A stretch of DNA of 48,665 nucleotides from Candidatus Gastranaerophilales bacterium (GCA_944322665.1 CALUPM010000005.1:1-48665), one strand, 5' to 3'; positions 8,632-17,560 are shown, numbered from the stretch's first letter. Numbers and translations are program-made. Notes: generated by a model not told the origin, from the sequence alone.

Positions 8632-10049
8632 GATTTCACCTCCATATTATGATTATTAGCTTTGTTTACGAGGTCTTTAATTTCTTTCGGATGTTTTTTG
8701 CTTGAAAGGTTCGGGAAGAATATATCCATGAACCTCGGATAACACCAGTTCAGAAGCGAGCAGGAAATCGGAAGCATCAGGAATGATACGATTAAACCTG
8801 TTATTTGTTTATGTGCTTTAAGATTATTTTTTACAATATCTGACATCTTTTTGGCAACATCTTTGGATAAGTTGAACTTAAATAACCTGTGTTTATCGTT
8901 GGTGTCTACTGTTTTTGTTAGAAAATCTTCAATCTCTCCTACTGTTTTGTTTTCTGCTATCATCTTTTTCATTGCATTAAGAGTGTTTAAAGACTCATTT
9001 ATCGGGTTAATTCTTGATTCTGTTTCAAACTGAATGACTCCTTGTTTTAAGGCTTCCGCTGTTTGAAATTTGGTGTGGAAGTCAATATCTCTTAAAACAT
9101 CATCAAGTTTTGCCTGAATAGCAACTTTAAGTTCTGAATCCTTGTTGCCGCGTCGTTGTAAAATTTCGTCAAAAATTGCAAGTAGTTCTTTGTCTCCGTT
9201 TTTGTGCTGTTTTATAAGCTGTTTAACCTGTTTTCTTATAACCTTCGGGTCGTTTGTATTTTTTAGTTTATTACTTAGTTCCGTAAATATATTTTTAGCT
9301 TCATCTTTGTGTGTTCTGTAGTATTCCCCGCGCTGGATTTTTTTAGGTATTGTAATCTCGTTGCATTTTTTTAGTTCGCCGTTTTCAAAATCTATTTTTT
9401 TCTGAATTACACTGTCAACAAGTTCTTTGTATTTTGCTTGCGAAAGCGGCACCGGAGTTCCGTCAGCTTTACTCATGGTTACATTGTTATTCTGTATCAT
9501 AAGTATTAGATTTTGTTTTTGTTCCGCCATTTTTTCTTTTGTCATGGCTTCAATTTGTTTTTTTGTCGCGTAAGGATACAATTTTTTAAGTCTTTTGGCT
9601 ATGAAGTTTTCATCCTGAAAGAGTGTTTTGTTGTATTGCGCATCATAAAATCCGGTATTTGCGCGGTATTCAATCATTTTGTTAAACGGAATTGTTACTC
9701 CGACCTGTGTTGCAACAGCAAGAACGGCAGACACAGGCTGTCTCCAGGCTGAATATGTTCTTGTATCTTCATCTGTTTTTGAAAGCGGGTTCCATTTTAT
9801 AAAAATAGGCGCAACCAGACCTGTTCCGAGTGCATTGATTATAATGTTCTGGATTTCGCCCATATTGTCGCTTAATCTTTTCATACCCTTTACGGCTGAC
9901 GGCATGAACTCTTTTATTTCATTTGCCATATTGATATCGGACGCAGCCTCAAGCGGACTACATCTTCCTGTAAAGCTCGTTTGTCCTGCCTTTTTAATTC
10001 CGGAGGCGGCTGTGCCTGTTATATTGTATTTTAGAGGTTCTACTTTCAT
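8628..10049 (-). CDS. lineage-specific membrane protein with N-terminal SFTGR motif
   Basis: A 473-residue protein of unknown function. The N-terminus is not a standard signal peptide; it contains TSFTGR at 24-29, a motif seen near the start of several other proteins here. Two moderately hydrophobic segments follow (about 68-85, 102-120), then a long charged, helix-rich middle (about 130-410) and a hydrophobic C-terminal segment (about 420-445). It shares an operon and a four-base overlap with the 307-residue gene. Only a poor ribosome site (GGTGAAGTGG) precedes the ATG. Confidence 0.8.
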   Translation of the reverse strand: MKVEPLKYNITGTAASGIKKAGQTSFTGRCSPLEAASDINMANEIKEFMPSAVKGMKRLSDNMGEIQNIIINALGTGLVAPIFIKWNPLSKTDEDTRTYSAWRQPVSAVLAVATQVGVTIPFNKMIEYRANTGFYDAQYNKTLFQDENFIAKRLKKLYPYATKKQIEAMTKEKMAEQKQNLILMIQNNNVTMSKADGTPVPLSQAKYKELVDSVIQKKIDFENGELKKCNEITIPKKIQRGEYYRTHKDEAKNIFTELSNKLKNTNDPKVIRKQVKQLIKQHKNGDKELLAIFDEILQRRGNKDSELKVAIQAKLDDVLRDIDFHTKFQTAEALKQGVIQFETESRINPINESLNTLNAMKKMIAENKTVGEIEDFLTKTVDTNDKHRLFKFNLSKDVAKKMSDIVKNNLKAHKQITGLIVSFLMLPISCSLLNWCYPRFMDIFFPNLSSKKHPKEIKDLVNKANNHNMEVKS

Positions 10050-10422
10050 GCCACTTCACCAAATAATGAAACCTTCCATATATATATAGGTTCAAAAATA
10101 ATAAAAATTGCTATTTTTTTAGCAATTATGAAGTTTTATTAAGCACAGCTTTATAACTCCGTATTCCGCACGACAATTGTATTTCAGACAATTGTTTTGC
10201 CGGCGGGAAACGTTTTATAAAAATTTTAAGGATGCAAAGGCTCTTTTTATACACCGTCTCTGTTTTGCCGTTTTTTAACTGCAATTTCTATTAAAATTGT
10301 CATTTTTATGTTTTAATTATATAATAAAAATATTTTTGAGTACAGAAACATTTACAAAATTTGCAAATGTTTTTAACCGCTTATAATAAAGGTTGAATTT
10401 ATTCGGAAGAGGTTTATGATAA
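10050..10422. other. 373-bp divergent intergenic region
   Basis: Separates the minus-strand membrane pair from pgpH. It holds an inverted repeat ACAATTGT (10173-10180 and 10188-10195, each itself a palindrome, 7 bases apart), a possible regulator site, and very AT-rich DNA. A TATAAT at 10382-10387, with TTGCAA 15 bases before it, may be the pgpH promoter. No gene seen. Confidence 0.5.
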
Positions 10423-12630
10423 ATGCAAAATAACGGATTTTTTCAAAAGATAAGAGATTTTTTTACGGCGTCCGCAACTTTAAAGGTGCTTGCTTTTCTC
10501 GGGTTTACGATTTTAATGACAGCAATAATTGCTTCACAAAACTATTTTTTTCAGAGCATTATTGAAAACGGCATCAGTAAAAAGGATATTATTGCCCAGA
10601 AGACTTTTACCGTAATTGACGTCAAGCGGACAGAACAGCATAAAAAAGAAGTTGCGCAGAAGGTTGATTATGTATTAACGCCGGCAGAAGACGATTTTAT
10701 CAGGACAAACCTTGAGACTCTTGAAAATTCCATCCTTCAAATCCGGAAAAAAGAGGTCGAAGAAAGTGTTAAAAGGGATGAATTGTCAATACTTCTTGAT
10801 ATTTCAAACAAAGACAGAAAAGAATTCGTTATAGATTTTTTGTTAAAGTCGGATGATATGACTTTAAGAGAAGTTTATGACAAAGCAAACCTGACTTTAG
10901 CAAATATTTTGCGTGTCGGAATTACGGAGAAGGATTACGAGCGGAATAATATTGACCAGATTGTTACAGACAATATGATTTCCAATGTTTCCAAGCGCCA
11001 GATTTCTGTAATAAAAGGGATTCTGGAGCAGGTAATTGTTCCGAACCTTGTTGTGGATGAATTTGCAACCGAAATTGCGCGCAAAAATGCCGAAAATTCC
11101 GTAAAACCTTATGAAATAACAATTCATAAAGGTGACAAGATAGTATTTGAAGGAGAGCCTGTAACAAGATTAAAACGCGACGCTTTAAGACAGGCGGGAT
11201 ACAACGTCTATGAACTCAACTGGCAGGGGCTTCTGGCTATTTACGTGCTTGTGTTCATAAGCACTTTGATATTTTTAAGTTACATGAAATTTTTCGAGAA
11301 AGCTTTTCTTGAACCGAGGTATATGGCGATTTCGTCCGTATTGTCGCTGATGCTTGCGATGACGGCGGTTGTGCTGCCGACGGGATTTTCGCCGTACGTG
11401 CTTCCGATTCCTGCATATATTTTGCTTCTTGCAATATTTACAAACTCTCGAATTGCATTTGTCGCAGCAACTGTCCTGCTTACGGTTTTGACCGTCGGGG
11501 TTCAGTATGACACGCAGTTTTTAATTACATTTTTGCTGTTGAGCCTTATTGCAATGATTACAATATCCAGAATCCGCTATTCAAGAAGGTTTGATCTTAT
11601 TAAAGCCGGATTTGTGATATCTTTGAGCGGCTTAATTATCGTATTGAGTATTTACATGCTTGAAAAATGTCTGATTGATGTAAGCAATCTGCTTATCGTA
11701 AAAAACAGCGCATTTATTCTCCTGAACGGTATAATAAGTTCAATGATTGCGCTGGGAACATTACCTTTGTTTGAGAGCGTGTTCCGGATAATCACTCCTT
11801 ACGGGCTTGCTGAACTTGCGGATCATAACCAGCCTCTTTTAAAACGCCTGCAGATAGAAGCTCCCGGAACCTATCATCACAGTCTTATGGTTTCAAACCT
11901 CTGCGAGGCGGCTGCCGAAGCCATCGGAGCGAATCCGATTCTAGCGCGTGTCGGGGCTTTTTACCATGATATAGGAAAACTTAAACGCCCGCTTTTCTTT
12001 GTCGAAAACCAGTCTTATTTCGGAATTGAAAACCCGCATTCAAAGCTGAATCCGAGATTAAGCAAGATGGTTATTACAGCACACCCGAAAGACGGGGTTG
12101 AACTGGCTAAAGAATATCATCTGCCTGCTGTTATTAATAATTTTATATTACAGCATCACGGCGAAGGGCTTGCAAAATACTTCTACAATCAGGCAGTGCA
12201 GGAAGAAGGTATTGAAAACGTTAAGGAAGATCAGTTCCGCTACACAGGGCCGAAACCTAATATGAAAGAAACAGCGATTTTGATGATTGCTGACGCAGTT
12301 GAATCTGCGGTAAGGTCTTTGAAAAATCCGACGCCCGAGGAAATTGATGATATAATCGACAAAATTATTGTTGAACGCCTGAACGACACCCAGCTTGCAG
12401 ACAGTCCGCTGACTTTGCATGATATAAAAGTTATCGCAGCAACCTTCAGCAGGATTCTGCGCGGCATGCAGCACAACAGAATCAAGTATCAGGAGGATAT
12501 CGTAGAAGAATTCAGTAAGAATAAAATTAAAATGCCGGCTAAAACTCTTGATGAAGATCTGGAAAATAAAATTGCCAAGCTAGAAGAAAATCAAACCGAT
12601 GACGGCAAAAAGGACGGCAATGGCAATTAA
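10423..12630 (+). CDS. pgpH: 7TM-HD cyclic-di-AMP phosphodiesterase, PgpH-like
   Basis: Predicted to hydrolyse c-di-AMP to pApA. The 735-residue protein has an N-terminal hydrophobic segment (about 20-40), a large extracytoplasmic 7TMR-HDED-like domain (to about 265), a seven-helix membrane region (about 268-460) and a cytoplasmic HD domain with APGTYHHSLMV, the metal-binding YHDIGK motif (His515-Asp516), and QHHGEG. GGAAGAGG lies 10 bases before ATG 10423. The order pgpH-ybeY-dgkA is the conserved arrangement known from Bacillus (yqfF-yqfG-dgkA). With cdaA upstream, both synthesis and turnover of the messenger are in this window. Confidence 0.92.
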   Translation: MQNNGFFQKIRDFFTASATLKVLAFLGFTILMTAIIASQNYFFQSIIENGISKKDIIAQKTFTVIDVKRTEQHKKEVAQKVDYVLTPAEDDFIRTNLETLENSILQIRKKEVEESVKRDELSILLDISNKDRKEFVIDFLLKSDDMTLREVYDKANLTLANILRVGITEKDYERNNIDQIVTDNMISNVSKRQISVIKGILEQVIVPNLVVDEFATEIARKNAENSVKPYEITIHKGDKIVFEGEPVTRLKRDALRQAGYNVYELNWQGLLAIYVLVFISTLIFLSYMKFFEKAFLEPRYMAISSVLSLMLAMTAVVLPTGFSPYVLPIPAYILLLAIFTNSRIAFVAATVLLTVLTVGVQYDTQFLITFLLLSLIAMITISRIRYSRRFDLIKAGFVISLSGLIIVLSIYMLEKCLIDVSNLLIVKNSAFILLNGIISSMIALGTLPLFESVFRIITPYGLAELADHNQPLLKRLQIEAPGTYHHSLMVSNLCEAAAEAIGANPILARVGAFYHDIGKLKRPLFFVENQSYFGIENPHSKLNPRLSKMVITAHPKDGVELAKEYHLPAVINNFILQHHGEGLAKYFYNQAVQEEGIENVKEDQFRYTGPKPNMKETAILMIADAVESAVRSLKNPTPEEIDDIIDKIIVERLNDTQLADSPLTLHDIKVIAATFSRILRGMQHNRIKYQEDIVEEFSKNKIKMPAKTLDEDLENKIAKLEENQTDDGKKDGNGN

Positions 12631-13135
12631 ATTTCATATTTTCAGCGAGAATATTTATCCAGATTGGGAAATTGATGAGAAAAAGTTTATAACAATTGCC
12701 CGCAAAGTTTTAAAATATTATCTTTCTAAGCCTGAGGTTTACGAAAAATCCGCACTTTTCGGGCATGAGTATAATACGGTGTCTTTTGATTTTCTTTTTT
12801 GCGACAGCGTTAAAACGCATGAAATAAACAGAGAATACAGGCATAAGGATTATCCGGCAGATATAATCACTTTTGCGATATTTGCGGACAGCGAAGAGAA
12901 ATTCATATTTGACAGGGAGCTAAACCTCGGCGAAATCCTGATTGCGCTCGACAAAGTAAGAGAAGAAGCCGCTAAAAAATCAGTAAAAGACGAAGATGAA
13001 CTTGCATTTTTAATAAGCCACGGAATTTTGCACCTGCTGGGATTTGACCATCAGACGGAAGCGGATTATAATTTTGTTGTGGCATTGCAGATTGAAGCTT
13101 TGCAAAGTATAGGGATTATGTATGAGCAGATTTAA
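12620..13135 (+). CDS. ybeY: endoribonuclease YbeY (16S rRNA maturation)
   Basis: Zinc-dependent RNase needed for 16S rRNA 3' end maturation and ribosome quality control. The metal site is complete: HGILHLLGFDH, with His134, His138 and His144 (H-x3-H-x5-H). The start is ATG 12620, preceded by AAGGA; a longer reading frame opens at 12599 but has no ribosome site. It overlaps the end of pgpH by 11 bases and the start of dgkA by 14, so all three are coupled. Length 171 residues, usual for the family. Confidence 0.94.
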   Translation: MAIKFHIFSENIYPDWEIDEKKFITIARKVLKYYLSKPEVYEKSALFGHEYNTVSFDFLFCDSVKTHEINREYRHKDYPADIITFAIFADSEEKFIFDRELNLGEILIALDKVREEAAKKSVKDEDELAFLISHGILHLLGFDHQTEADYNFVVALQIEALQSIGIMYEQI

Positions 13136-13496
13136 AGCGCAGGGGCTTAGCAACACCTTCAAAAACGCCGGTAAAGGAATAAGAATAGTTTTAAAAAGCG
13201 AAAATAATATCAGAGTGCATTTTTTCGTTGCAATTTTCGTAATCACACTCGGCATTGTAATGGATTTGAGCGTTGCAAAATTGTGTATTCTTCTTCTTGC
13301 AATAGGGCTTGTTGTGGTGGCTGAGATGCTTAATTCCGCAATAGAATTTACATTAGATGCTATGTTTCATAACAAATATTCCCGCCTTGTCGGAATGGCA
13401 AAGGATATTTCAGCGGGGGCAGTTATGTTTGCGACGTTTATTGCAGTTGCAATCGGGCTTATAATGTTCGGCTCGGAACTTTATGCTCTGATTTAA
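13122..13496 (+). CDS. dgkA: diacylglycerol/undecaprenol kinase DgkA
   Basis: Small membrane kinase of 124 residues with three hydrophobic helices, phosphorylating diacylglycerol or undecaprenol in lipid recycling. The family signature AEMLNSAIEF and the H-x-n-AKDISAGAV segment are present. In the Bacillus-type gene order the enzyme is usually an undecaprenol kinase, so that substrate is more likely; this is inference. Confidence 0.92.
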   Translation: MSRFKAQGLSNTFKNAGKGIRIVLKSENNIRVHFFVAIFVITLGIVMDLSVAKLCILLLAIGLVVVAEMLNSAIEFTLDAMFHNKYSRLVGMAKDISAGAVMFATFIAVAIGLIMFGSELYALI

Positions 13497-13575
13497 AGTC
13501 TTACGTATGTCGTAATCCGGTGGGTTTGAGGCTTTAGCCGGAAATCTTTACTGCTCGCGTCGTATAAAAGCATTT

Positions 13576-13606
13576 AAAAAGCACTGCAGCGAGGCAGTGC
13601 TTTTTT
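13576..13606. terminator. bidirectional intrinsic terminator
   Basis: Stem GCACTGC (13581-13587) / GCAGTGC (13594-13600), extended by A and T runs on either side, so it can end dgkA (+) and the 67-residue gene (-). Confidence 0.85.
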
Positions 13607-13634
13607 ATACAGAAAAGTTTACCGTTAATTTTAA

Positions 13635-13838
13635 TTAGTTATTGCTTAATACGAGTTTGAATGTTGCAAGATTTTTGATTGACAGCATTGTGTGTTTGTT
13701 GTGCTGTTCATCTGCAATGTTGAAAATGCGGATAATTCTTTGAATTTCCTCTAAATCTTTTCTTGATTCGATTTTATAAACATTTTTTATCGGATCTGAA
13801 ACTACTGACATCAATGTGTTTAATTCTTGTTCTTTCAT
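13635..13838 (-). CDS. small hypothetical protein
   Basis: A 67-residue, helix-forming protein without membrane segments; function not recognised. A good ribosome site (GGAAAGAGG) lies just upstream of the ATG on the minus strand and a terminator follows, so it is probably expressed as a single-gene unit. Confidence 0.7.
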   Translation of the reverse strand: MKEQELNTLMSVVSDPIKNVYKIESRKDLEEIQRIIRIFNIADEQHNKHTMLSIKNLATFKLVLSNN

Positions 13839-13923
13839 AATTCAAACCTCTTTCCTGTATATTTATATAAAAAATTTTTGGGGTGAATAATTGCTTATTT
13901 AGCGTGAATTGTGTTTACAATAA

Positions 13924-14703
13924 TTAACAATTGGTGTTTTGTTCTTTCAGCGCCTGTTTTGCCGCCTGCCATAGAGAGTCGTATTCTTTGAAGTTGTATT
14001 CATCAAGCGGTTTTTGCGCCATCTCTTCCATTTTGCGGAAGCGGGTCATGAATTTTTGATTTGTCTTAATCAAGGCTTGCTCTGCGTCTATTTTGTTCCA
14101 TCTTGCAAGATTTACAACGGCAAAAAGGATGTCTCCCATTTCTTCTTCCATATTTGCCCTGTCATCTGCTTTGGAAGCCTCTTTAAACTCCTTAAATTCG
14201 CTTTTTATGCAGTCATAAAGCGAGTTTTCATCAGGCCATTCAAAACCGCATTTGACGGCTTTTTTGCTGATTTTCTGGGCACTCATTAATGCAGACTGGG
14301 ATTTTGAAACCCCGTCCATTGCGGATTTCCTGTGGGATTTTTCTTCTTTTTTTATTTTATCCCAGCTGAGAAGCGCTTCTTCCGGCGAATTTACCTTTAC
14401 ATTGCCGAAAACATGCGGATGTCTGTGGATTATTTTGTCGTGAAGTCCTTTTGCCACATCTTCTATGTCAAAGGCTCCTTCTTCTTTTGCTATCTGAGAG
14501 TGCAGAATGACCTGCAGCAAAACATCGCCCAGTTCTTCTTTTAAGTGGGTCATATCGTTGTCATTAATTGCGTCAACAGCCTCGTAAGCTTCTTCAAGCA
14601 TATTTGGTCTTAACGTTGAATGCGTCTGCTCTCTGTCCCACGGACAGCCGTTCTCCGAGCGGAGTACTCCTATCAGATCAACAAGTTTGTTTAAATATCC
14701 CAT
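13924..14703 (-). CDS. mazG: nucleoside triphosphate pyrophosphohydrolase MazG
   Basis: Hydrolyses (d)NTPs, and in some bacteria lowers ppGpp. The 259 residues hold two MazG domains. The first has GCPWDREQTH, EEAYE and EELGDVLLQV (the E-x-x-E / E-x-x-D metal sites), followed by HRHPHVFG; the second repeats the pattern with EFKEF and EEMGDILFAVV. No Shine-Dalgarno is visible; instead an extended -10 ends 6 bases before the ATG (see the promoter at 14710-14718). Confidence 0.95.
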   Translation of the reverse strand: MGYLNKLVDLIGVLRSENGCPWDREQTHSTLRPNMLEEAYEAVDAINDNDMTHLKEELGDVLLQVILHSQIAKEEGAFDIEDVAKGLHDKIIHRHPHVFGNVKVNSPEEALLSWDKIKKEEKSHRKSAMDGVSKSQSALMSAQKISKKAVKCGFEWPDENSLYDCIKSEFKEFKEASKADDRANMEEEMGDILFAVVNLARWNKIDAEQALIKTNQKFMTRFRKMEEMAQKPLDEYNFKEYDSLWQAAKQALKEQNTNC

Positions 14704-14709
14704 ACCCGT

Positions 14710-14718
14710 ATAATATCA
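14710..14718 (-). promoter_or_regulatory. extended -10 box directly upstream of mazG
   Basis: On the minus strand TGATATTAT; the TATTAT hexamer ends 6 bases before the mazG ATG, placing the expected transcription start at or beside the start codon. Suggests a leaderless mRNA. Confidence 0.55.
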
Positions 14719-14866
14719 TAAACAAATAAATAATCGCATGAATTTTTTTTGCAACTTTAGTATAATTTAAATTTCCCAACAATACACCAAAAGGTTGATA
14801 ACATTCTGAAATGCTATGGTATCCTAATAGTGTAGAAAAGTTTACTAAAAGAAAGGATTACTACAT

Positions 14867-15385
14867 ATGGCAGATTTATTATCTATCTCAAGCATCCGCG
14901 AACGTATTTTTAATCCTACCAAACACGAAAAATCAGTAGCGAGATCATCGAATCCGTTCGCGCAGACATCATTCAAAGGCAATGTTCTGACTGCAGACGT
15001 TTTTGTCAGTGAAAATCAGAACACAGAAAAAGCTCAAAACGTCAGCTTTACCGGAAAACTTAAAGCAAGTGCTTTAGTAGGTTCAATTGCAGGCATAGGC
15101 GAAAAAATTAAAGCAGGTATTGAATCAGTAGCAGCATTTGCTAACAAAATTAAAGACAATGTTGTAAATTACTGGAATAAATTAAACAATACAGAAATTA
15201 CTTTTGAGCCTGCAAAACAGGCAATTTCAAGAGCCGGTGAAAGAATGACTGATGCCCTTCATTCAATGTTTGAGCCCGGAATATCCAAAAATCAGATTGC
15301 TAAGATGGAAGATTTGTCAGTTGCAAGACAACTGTTTATGGATAATTCGGAAACCTGGGCTATTCAGGCAGGACTGAGAGCATAG
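14867..15385 (+). CDS. lineage-specific protein with two F-x-G motifs
   Basis: A 172-residue protein of unknown function. The N-terminal 65 residues are low in structure and contain TSFKGN (34-39) and VSFTGK (59-64), the same short motif seen in other proteins of the window. A mildly hydrophobic helix-rich segment (ALVGSIAGIGEKIKAG, then VAAFANKIKDNVV) and a polar C-terminus follow. AAAGGA precedes the ATG by 9 bases. The next gene begins 12 bases after its stop, so they form a two-gene unit closed by a strong terminator. Confidence 0.8.
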   Translation: MADLLSISSIRERIFNPTKHEKSVARSSNPFAQTSFKGNVLTADVFVSENQNTEKAQNVSFTGKLKASALVGSIAGIGEKIKAGIESVAAFANKIKDNVVNYWNKLNNTEITFEPAKQAISRAGERMTDALHSMFEPGISKNQIAKMEDLSVARQLFMDNSETWAIQAGLRA

Positions 15386-15396
15386 GAGGGTTTGTA

Positions 15397-15768
15397 ATGG
15401 TAGATAAGAAAGTAGTTAAAAACGTAAAAAATATTATTGATGGGTTGGCTATGCATCAAAATCCCGAATCTGTTGCTATCTTAGAAGATATAGGGACAAA
15501 TTCACCGGTCGATGAAATTAGAGAAATGACTGCAAAAGCGCTAGTGCAGAAAAATATACCGGAATCTTTGAAGGTTGTCATTACTAACAAAGGTAAAGGT
15601 ATTAATGACATGTCAACAGGGGTTGCAATGTGCACAATTAACGAATTGTTATCCCTAGAGGACAAAACCGAAGCCGTCAGAATTCTTGAAGACACTGTAG
15701 AAAACAATTCTGACGAGGAAGTTAGAGATAACGCCCGTTCTATCAAAGCATTAATGGCACTTTCATAG
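15397..15768 (+). CDS. HEAT-like helical repeat protein
   Basis: A 123-residue all-helical protein. Phrases such as PESVAILEDIGTNSPVDEIREMTAKAL and EAVRILEDTVENNSDEEVRDNARSIKAL have the spacing of HEAT/armadillo-like repeats, which serve as protein-binding scaffolds. The GGAGGG ribosome site lies 6-7 bases before ATG 15397. Partner and function unknown; its neighbour with the F-x-G motifs is the obvious candidate partner. Confidence 0.75.
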   Translation: MVDKKVVKNVKNIIDGLAMHQNPESVAILEDIGTNSPVDEIREMTAKALVQKNIPESLKVVITNKGKGINDMSTGVAMCTINELLSLEDKTEAVRILEDTVENNSDEEVRDNARSIKALMALS

Positions 15769-15810
15769 AACATTTGGGAAAATATAAATTTGCCGATTTT
15801 ATATATAGAT

Positions 15811-15837
15811 AAAAAGAGCCTGTTAAAGGCTCTTTTT
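15811..15837 (+). terminator. intrinsic terminator
   Basis: Ten-bp stem AAAAAGAGCC / GGCTCTTTTT with a 7-base loop. Because of the flanking A run it may also act on the minus strand for the aminotransferase gene. Confidence 0.9.
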
Positions 15838-15906
15838 GTATTCTTATATTTTTAAATCTGAAGCACTGCGCCGGTATTTTTAAGAGCCGGCGTACTTAAG
15901 GTAAAT

Positions 15907-17166
15907 TTATTCAAATTTGAATCCGTCGGCTTTCATTCTGTTGATTACTTCCTGAAGCTTTTCATCGCTGCAGACAAAAGAAATTCTGAAAAATCCTTCT
16001 CCGTATCTTCCGAAAGCATTTCCCGGAACAACAACGATGCCTGATTTTTCAAGCAATTCTTCGCAGAAATCTACGGAGGATTTGTATTTTGGCGGTATCG
16101 GAAGCCAGAGGTAGAAAGTTGTATGCGGAACTTTATTTTCATCAATCGGCCATCCGAGTTCTTTCAAGCCTTTCACCATAATTTCCTGCTTATGCTTAAA
16201 GCCTTTGTTCATTTTTGCGATGTATTCGTCCCCTTCTTTTGAATTAAGAACGGCAGCCGCTGCTTTTTGGAGAGGTTTGTAAATCCCGTTATCAATGGTG
16301 GATTTAACTTTACCGAATCTCTGAACAATAGCAGAGTTCCCGCAAATCCAGCCGAGTCTCCAGCCTGTCATTGCGTAAGGCTTAGAGAACGAGAAGAATT
16401 CTACAGCAATGTCTTTTGCACCGTTTAATTCAAAAATACTGAAGGGTTTTTCATCCTCACTGCCGTAATACAGGTCAGAATAAGCCGCATCTGATATTAA
16501 AAGTATTTGATGTTTTTTGCAGAATTCAATTACTGATTGAAGGTATTCTTTTGTAGCTGTGACCCCGAGCGGATTGTTCGGATAGTTTACAATAAGAGCT
16601 TTGACTTTGTTTTTGTCAAATCCGTCATTTTCAAGCTGTTTCAAAATGCTTTCCATATCCGGCATATAGTTATTTTTGGCAGTAAGCGGAACAGAATAAG
16701 TGTGCCCGCCCGAGCATTTGATAAATTCAAAGTATGAAGCATATCCCGGATCCGGCACTAATATTATATCTTTGTCTTTTTCGTCGTGTTTCGGGTTGAT
16801 GAGGGCGCGCATCATGTTTGCGATACCTTCTTTTGAGCCGATTAGAGAGAATATTTCCGTATCAGGGTTCATCTCAACTCCAAAGCGGTTTTTCATCCTT
16901 TCCGCAATTGCTTTTCTAAAGTAAACTTCCCCTTTAGGAACTGAATATGTATGAATACCGTCTTCGTCAAGGCATTCCTTAAGTTTGTTAATAACAAACT
17001 CCGGCGGAGCAGCAGTCGGAGCACCCATCGACAAAGATATAGGCGCTCTGTTTTTTGCCGTAAGCTCAGGTGTCAGTTTTGTCTGCTTTTCTTTAATTCT
17101 AAACATTATATAAGTGTCTAATGTCATCACGTGCTCATTAAACAATTTTTCTTCCAGTGTAGTCAT
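15907..17166 (-). CDS. class I aminotransferase, LL-diaminopimelate aminotransferase-like
   Basis: PLP-dependent fold-type I aminotransferase of 419 residues. Seen: SMGAPTAAPP substrate region, IGSKEGI, DPGYASY, NYPNNPLG, ISDAAYSDLYY and SFSKPYAMTGWRLGW with the PLP lysine; an arginine-containing FFRISF motif near the C-terminus. The IGSKEGI and DPGY motifs are typical of the LL-DAP/aspartate aminotransferase subgroup, and with lysA in the same window a role in lysine synthesis (DapL) is reasonable. General aspartate or alanine aminotransferase is the alternative. GAGG lies upstream of the ATG. Confidence 0.85.
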   Translation of the reverse strand: MTTLEEKLFNEHVMTLDTYIMFRIKEKQTKLTPELTAKNRAPISLSMGAPTAAPPEFVINKLKECLDEDGIHTYSVPKGEVYFRKAIAERMKNRFGVEMNPDTEIFSLIGSKEGIANMMRALINPKHDEKDKDIILVPDPGYASYFEFIKCSGGHTYSVPLTAKNNYMPDMESILKQLENDGFDKNKVKALIVNYPNNPLGVTATKEYLQSVIEFCKKHQILLISDAAYSDLYYGSEDEKPFSIFELNGAKDIAVEFFSFSKPYAMTGWRLGWICGNSAIVQRFGKVKSTIDNGIYKPLQKAAAAVLNSKEGDEYIAKMNKGFKHKQEIMVKGLKELGWPIDENKVPHTTFYLWLPIPPKYKSSVDFCEELLEKSGIVVVPGNAFGRYGEGFFRISFVCSDEKLQEVINRMKADGFKFE

Positions 17167-17244
17167 TCACATATCCTCATTTTGCTAATACGTTCGCAAT
17201 TATAGCACAAAAGATTTTATGTTGCAAATGGAGATATAGGGGAG

Positions 17245-17381
17245 TTATGTAGTAAATTTCACCAAAAATTTTCAAAACAGCGTCATACTGAGCGTTAGCA
17301 AAGTATCTCAAAAAAAGATTCTTCGGACTAAAGTCCTCAGAATGACGGATTTTTATAGTATCAGTGGAATTTGCTACATAA
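17245..17381. repeat. MITE-like repeat, copy B
   Basis: A 137-bp copy of the element at 20-159, in the same orientation, with 18-base terminal inverted repeats (17245-17262 and 17364-17381, 16 of 18 matching) and the same nested GTCATACTGAG / CTCAGAATGAC inner arms. It lies between the aminotransferase gene and the pilin-like fragment. A 71-residue reading frame across it is chance. Confidence 0.7.
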
Positions 17382-17407
17382 CTTCCGGACATAGCAGCAG
17401 GCAGAAT

Positions 17408-17560
17408 TTACTTCCAGGGATAATCCTTGCTGATTTTCCAGCCGTCATGCATAATAAGTGCTCCGCAGTAATCACCTGAGTAGTCGCCGGCATTAACGTT
17501 GCAGCCTTCACGGAAACCGGATGAAAGCATTTGCTCCCGAGTTTTGTCCCATACTGAATA
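17408..17560 (-). pseudogene. C-terminal fragment of a pilin-like protein
   Basis: On the minus strand one frame reads VWDKTREQMLSSGFREG then CNVNAGDYSGDYCGALIMHD then GWKISKDYPWK and a TAA stop (17408-17410). The paired cysteines, the aromatic-rich end and the closing 'DGWKI..DYPW' look like the tail of type IV pilin-like (prepilin methylation-domain) proteins. The frame has no start or ribosome site, and no N-terminal hydrophobic pilin helix. The open frame runs back to the mlaF stop at 17617. It is best read as the remnant of a larger gene truncated on its 5' side, with the MITE copy just downstream. Confidence 0.55.

Noticed and set aside
17177-17392. 71-residue reading frame on the minus strand
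   Set aside because: It lies almost wholly inside MITE copy B; no ribosome site and a composition unlike neighbouring genes.
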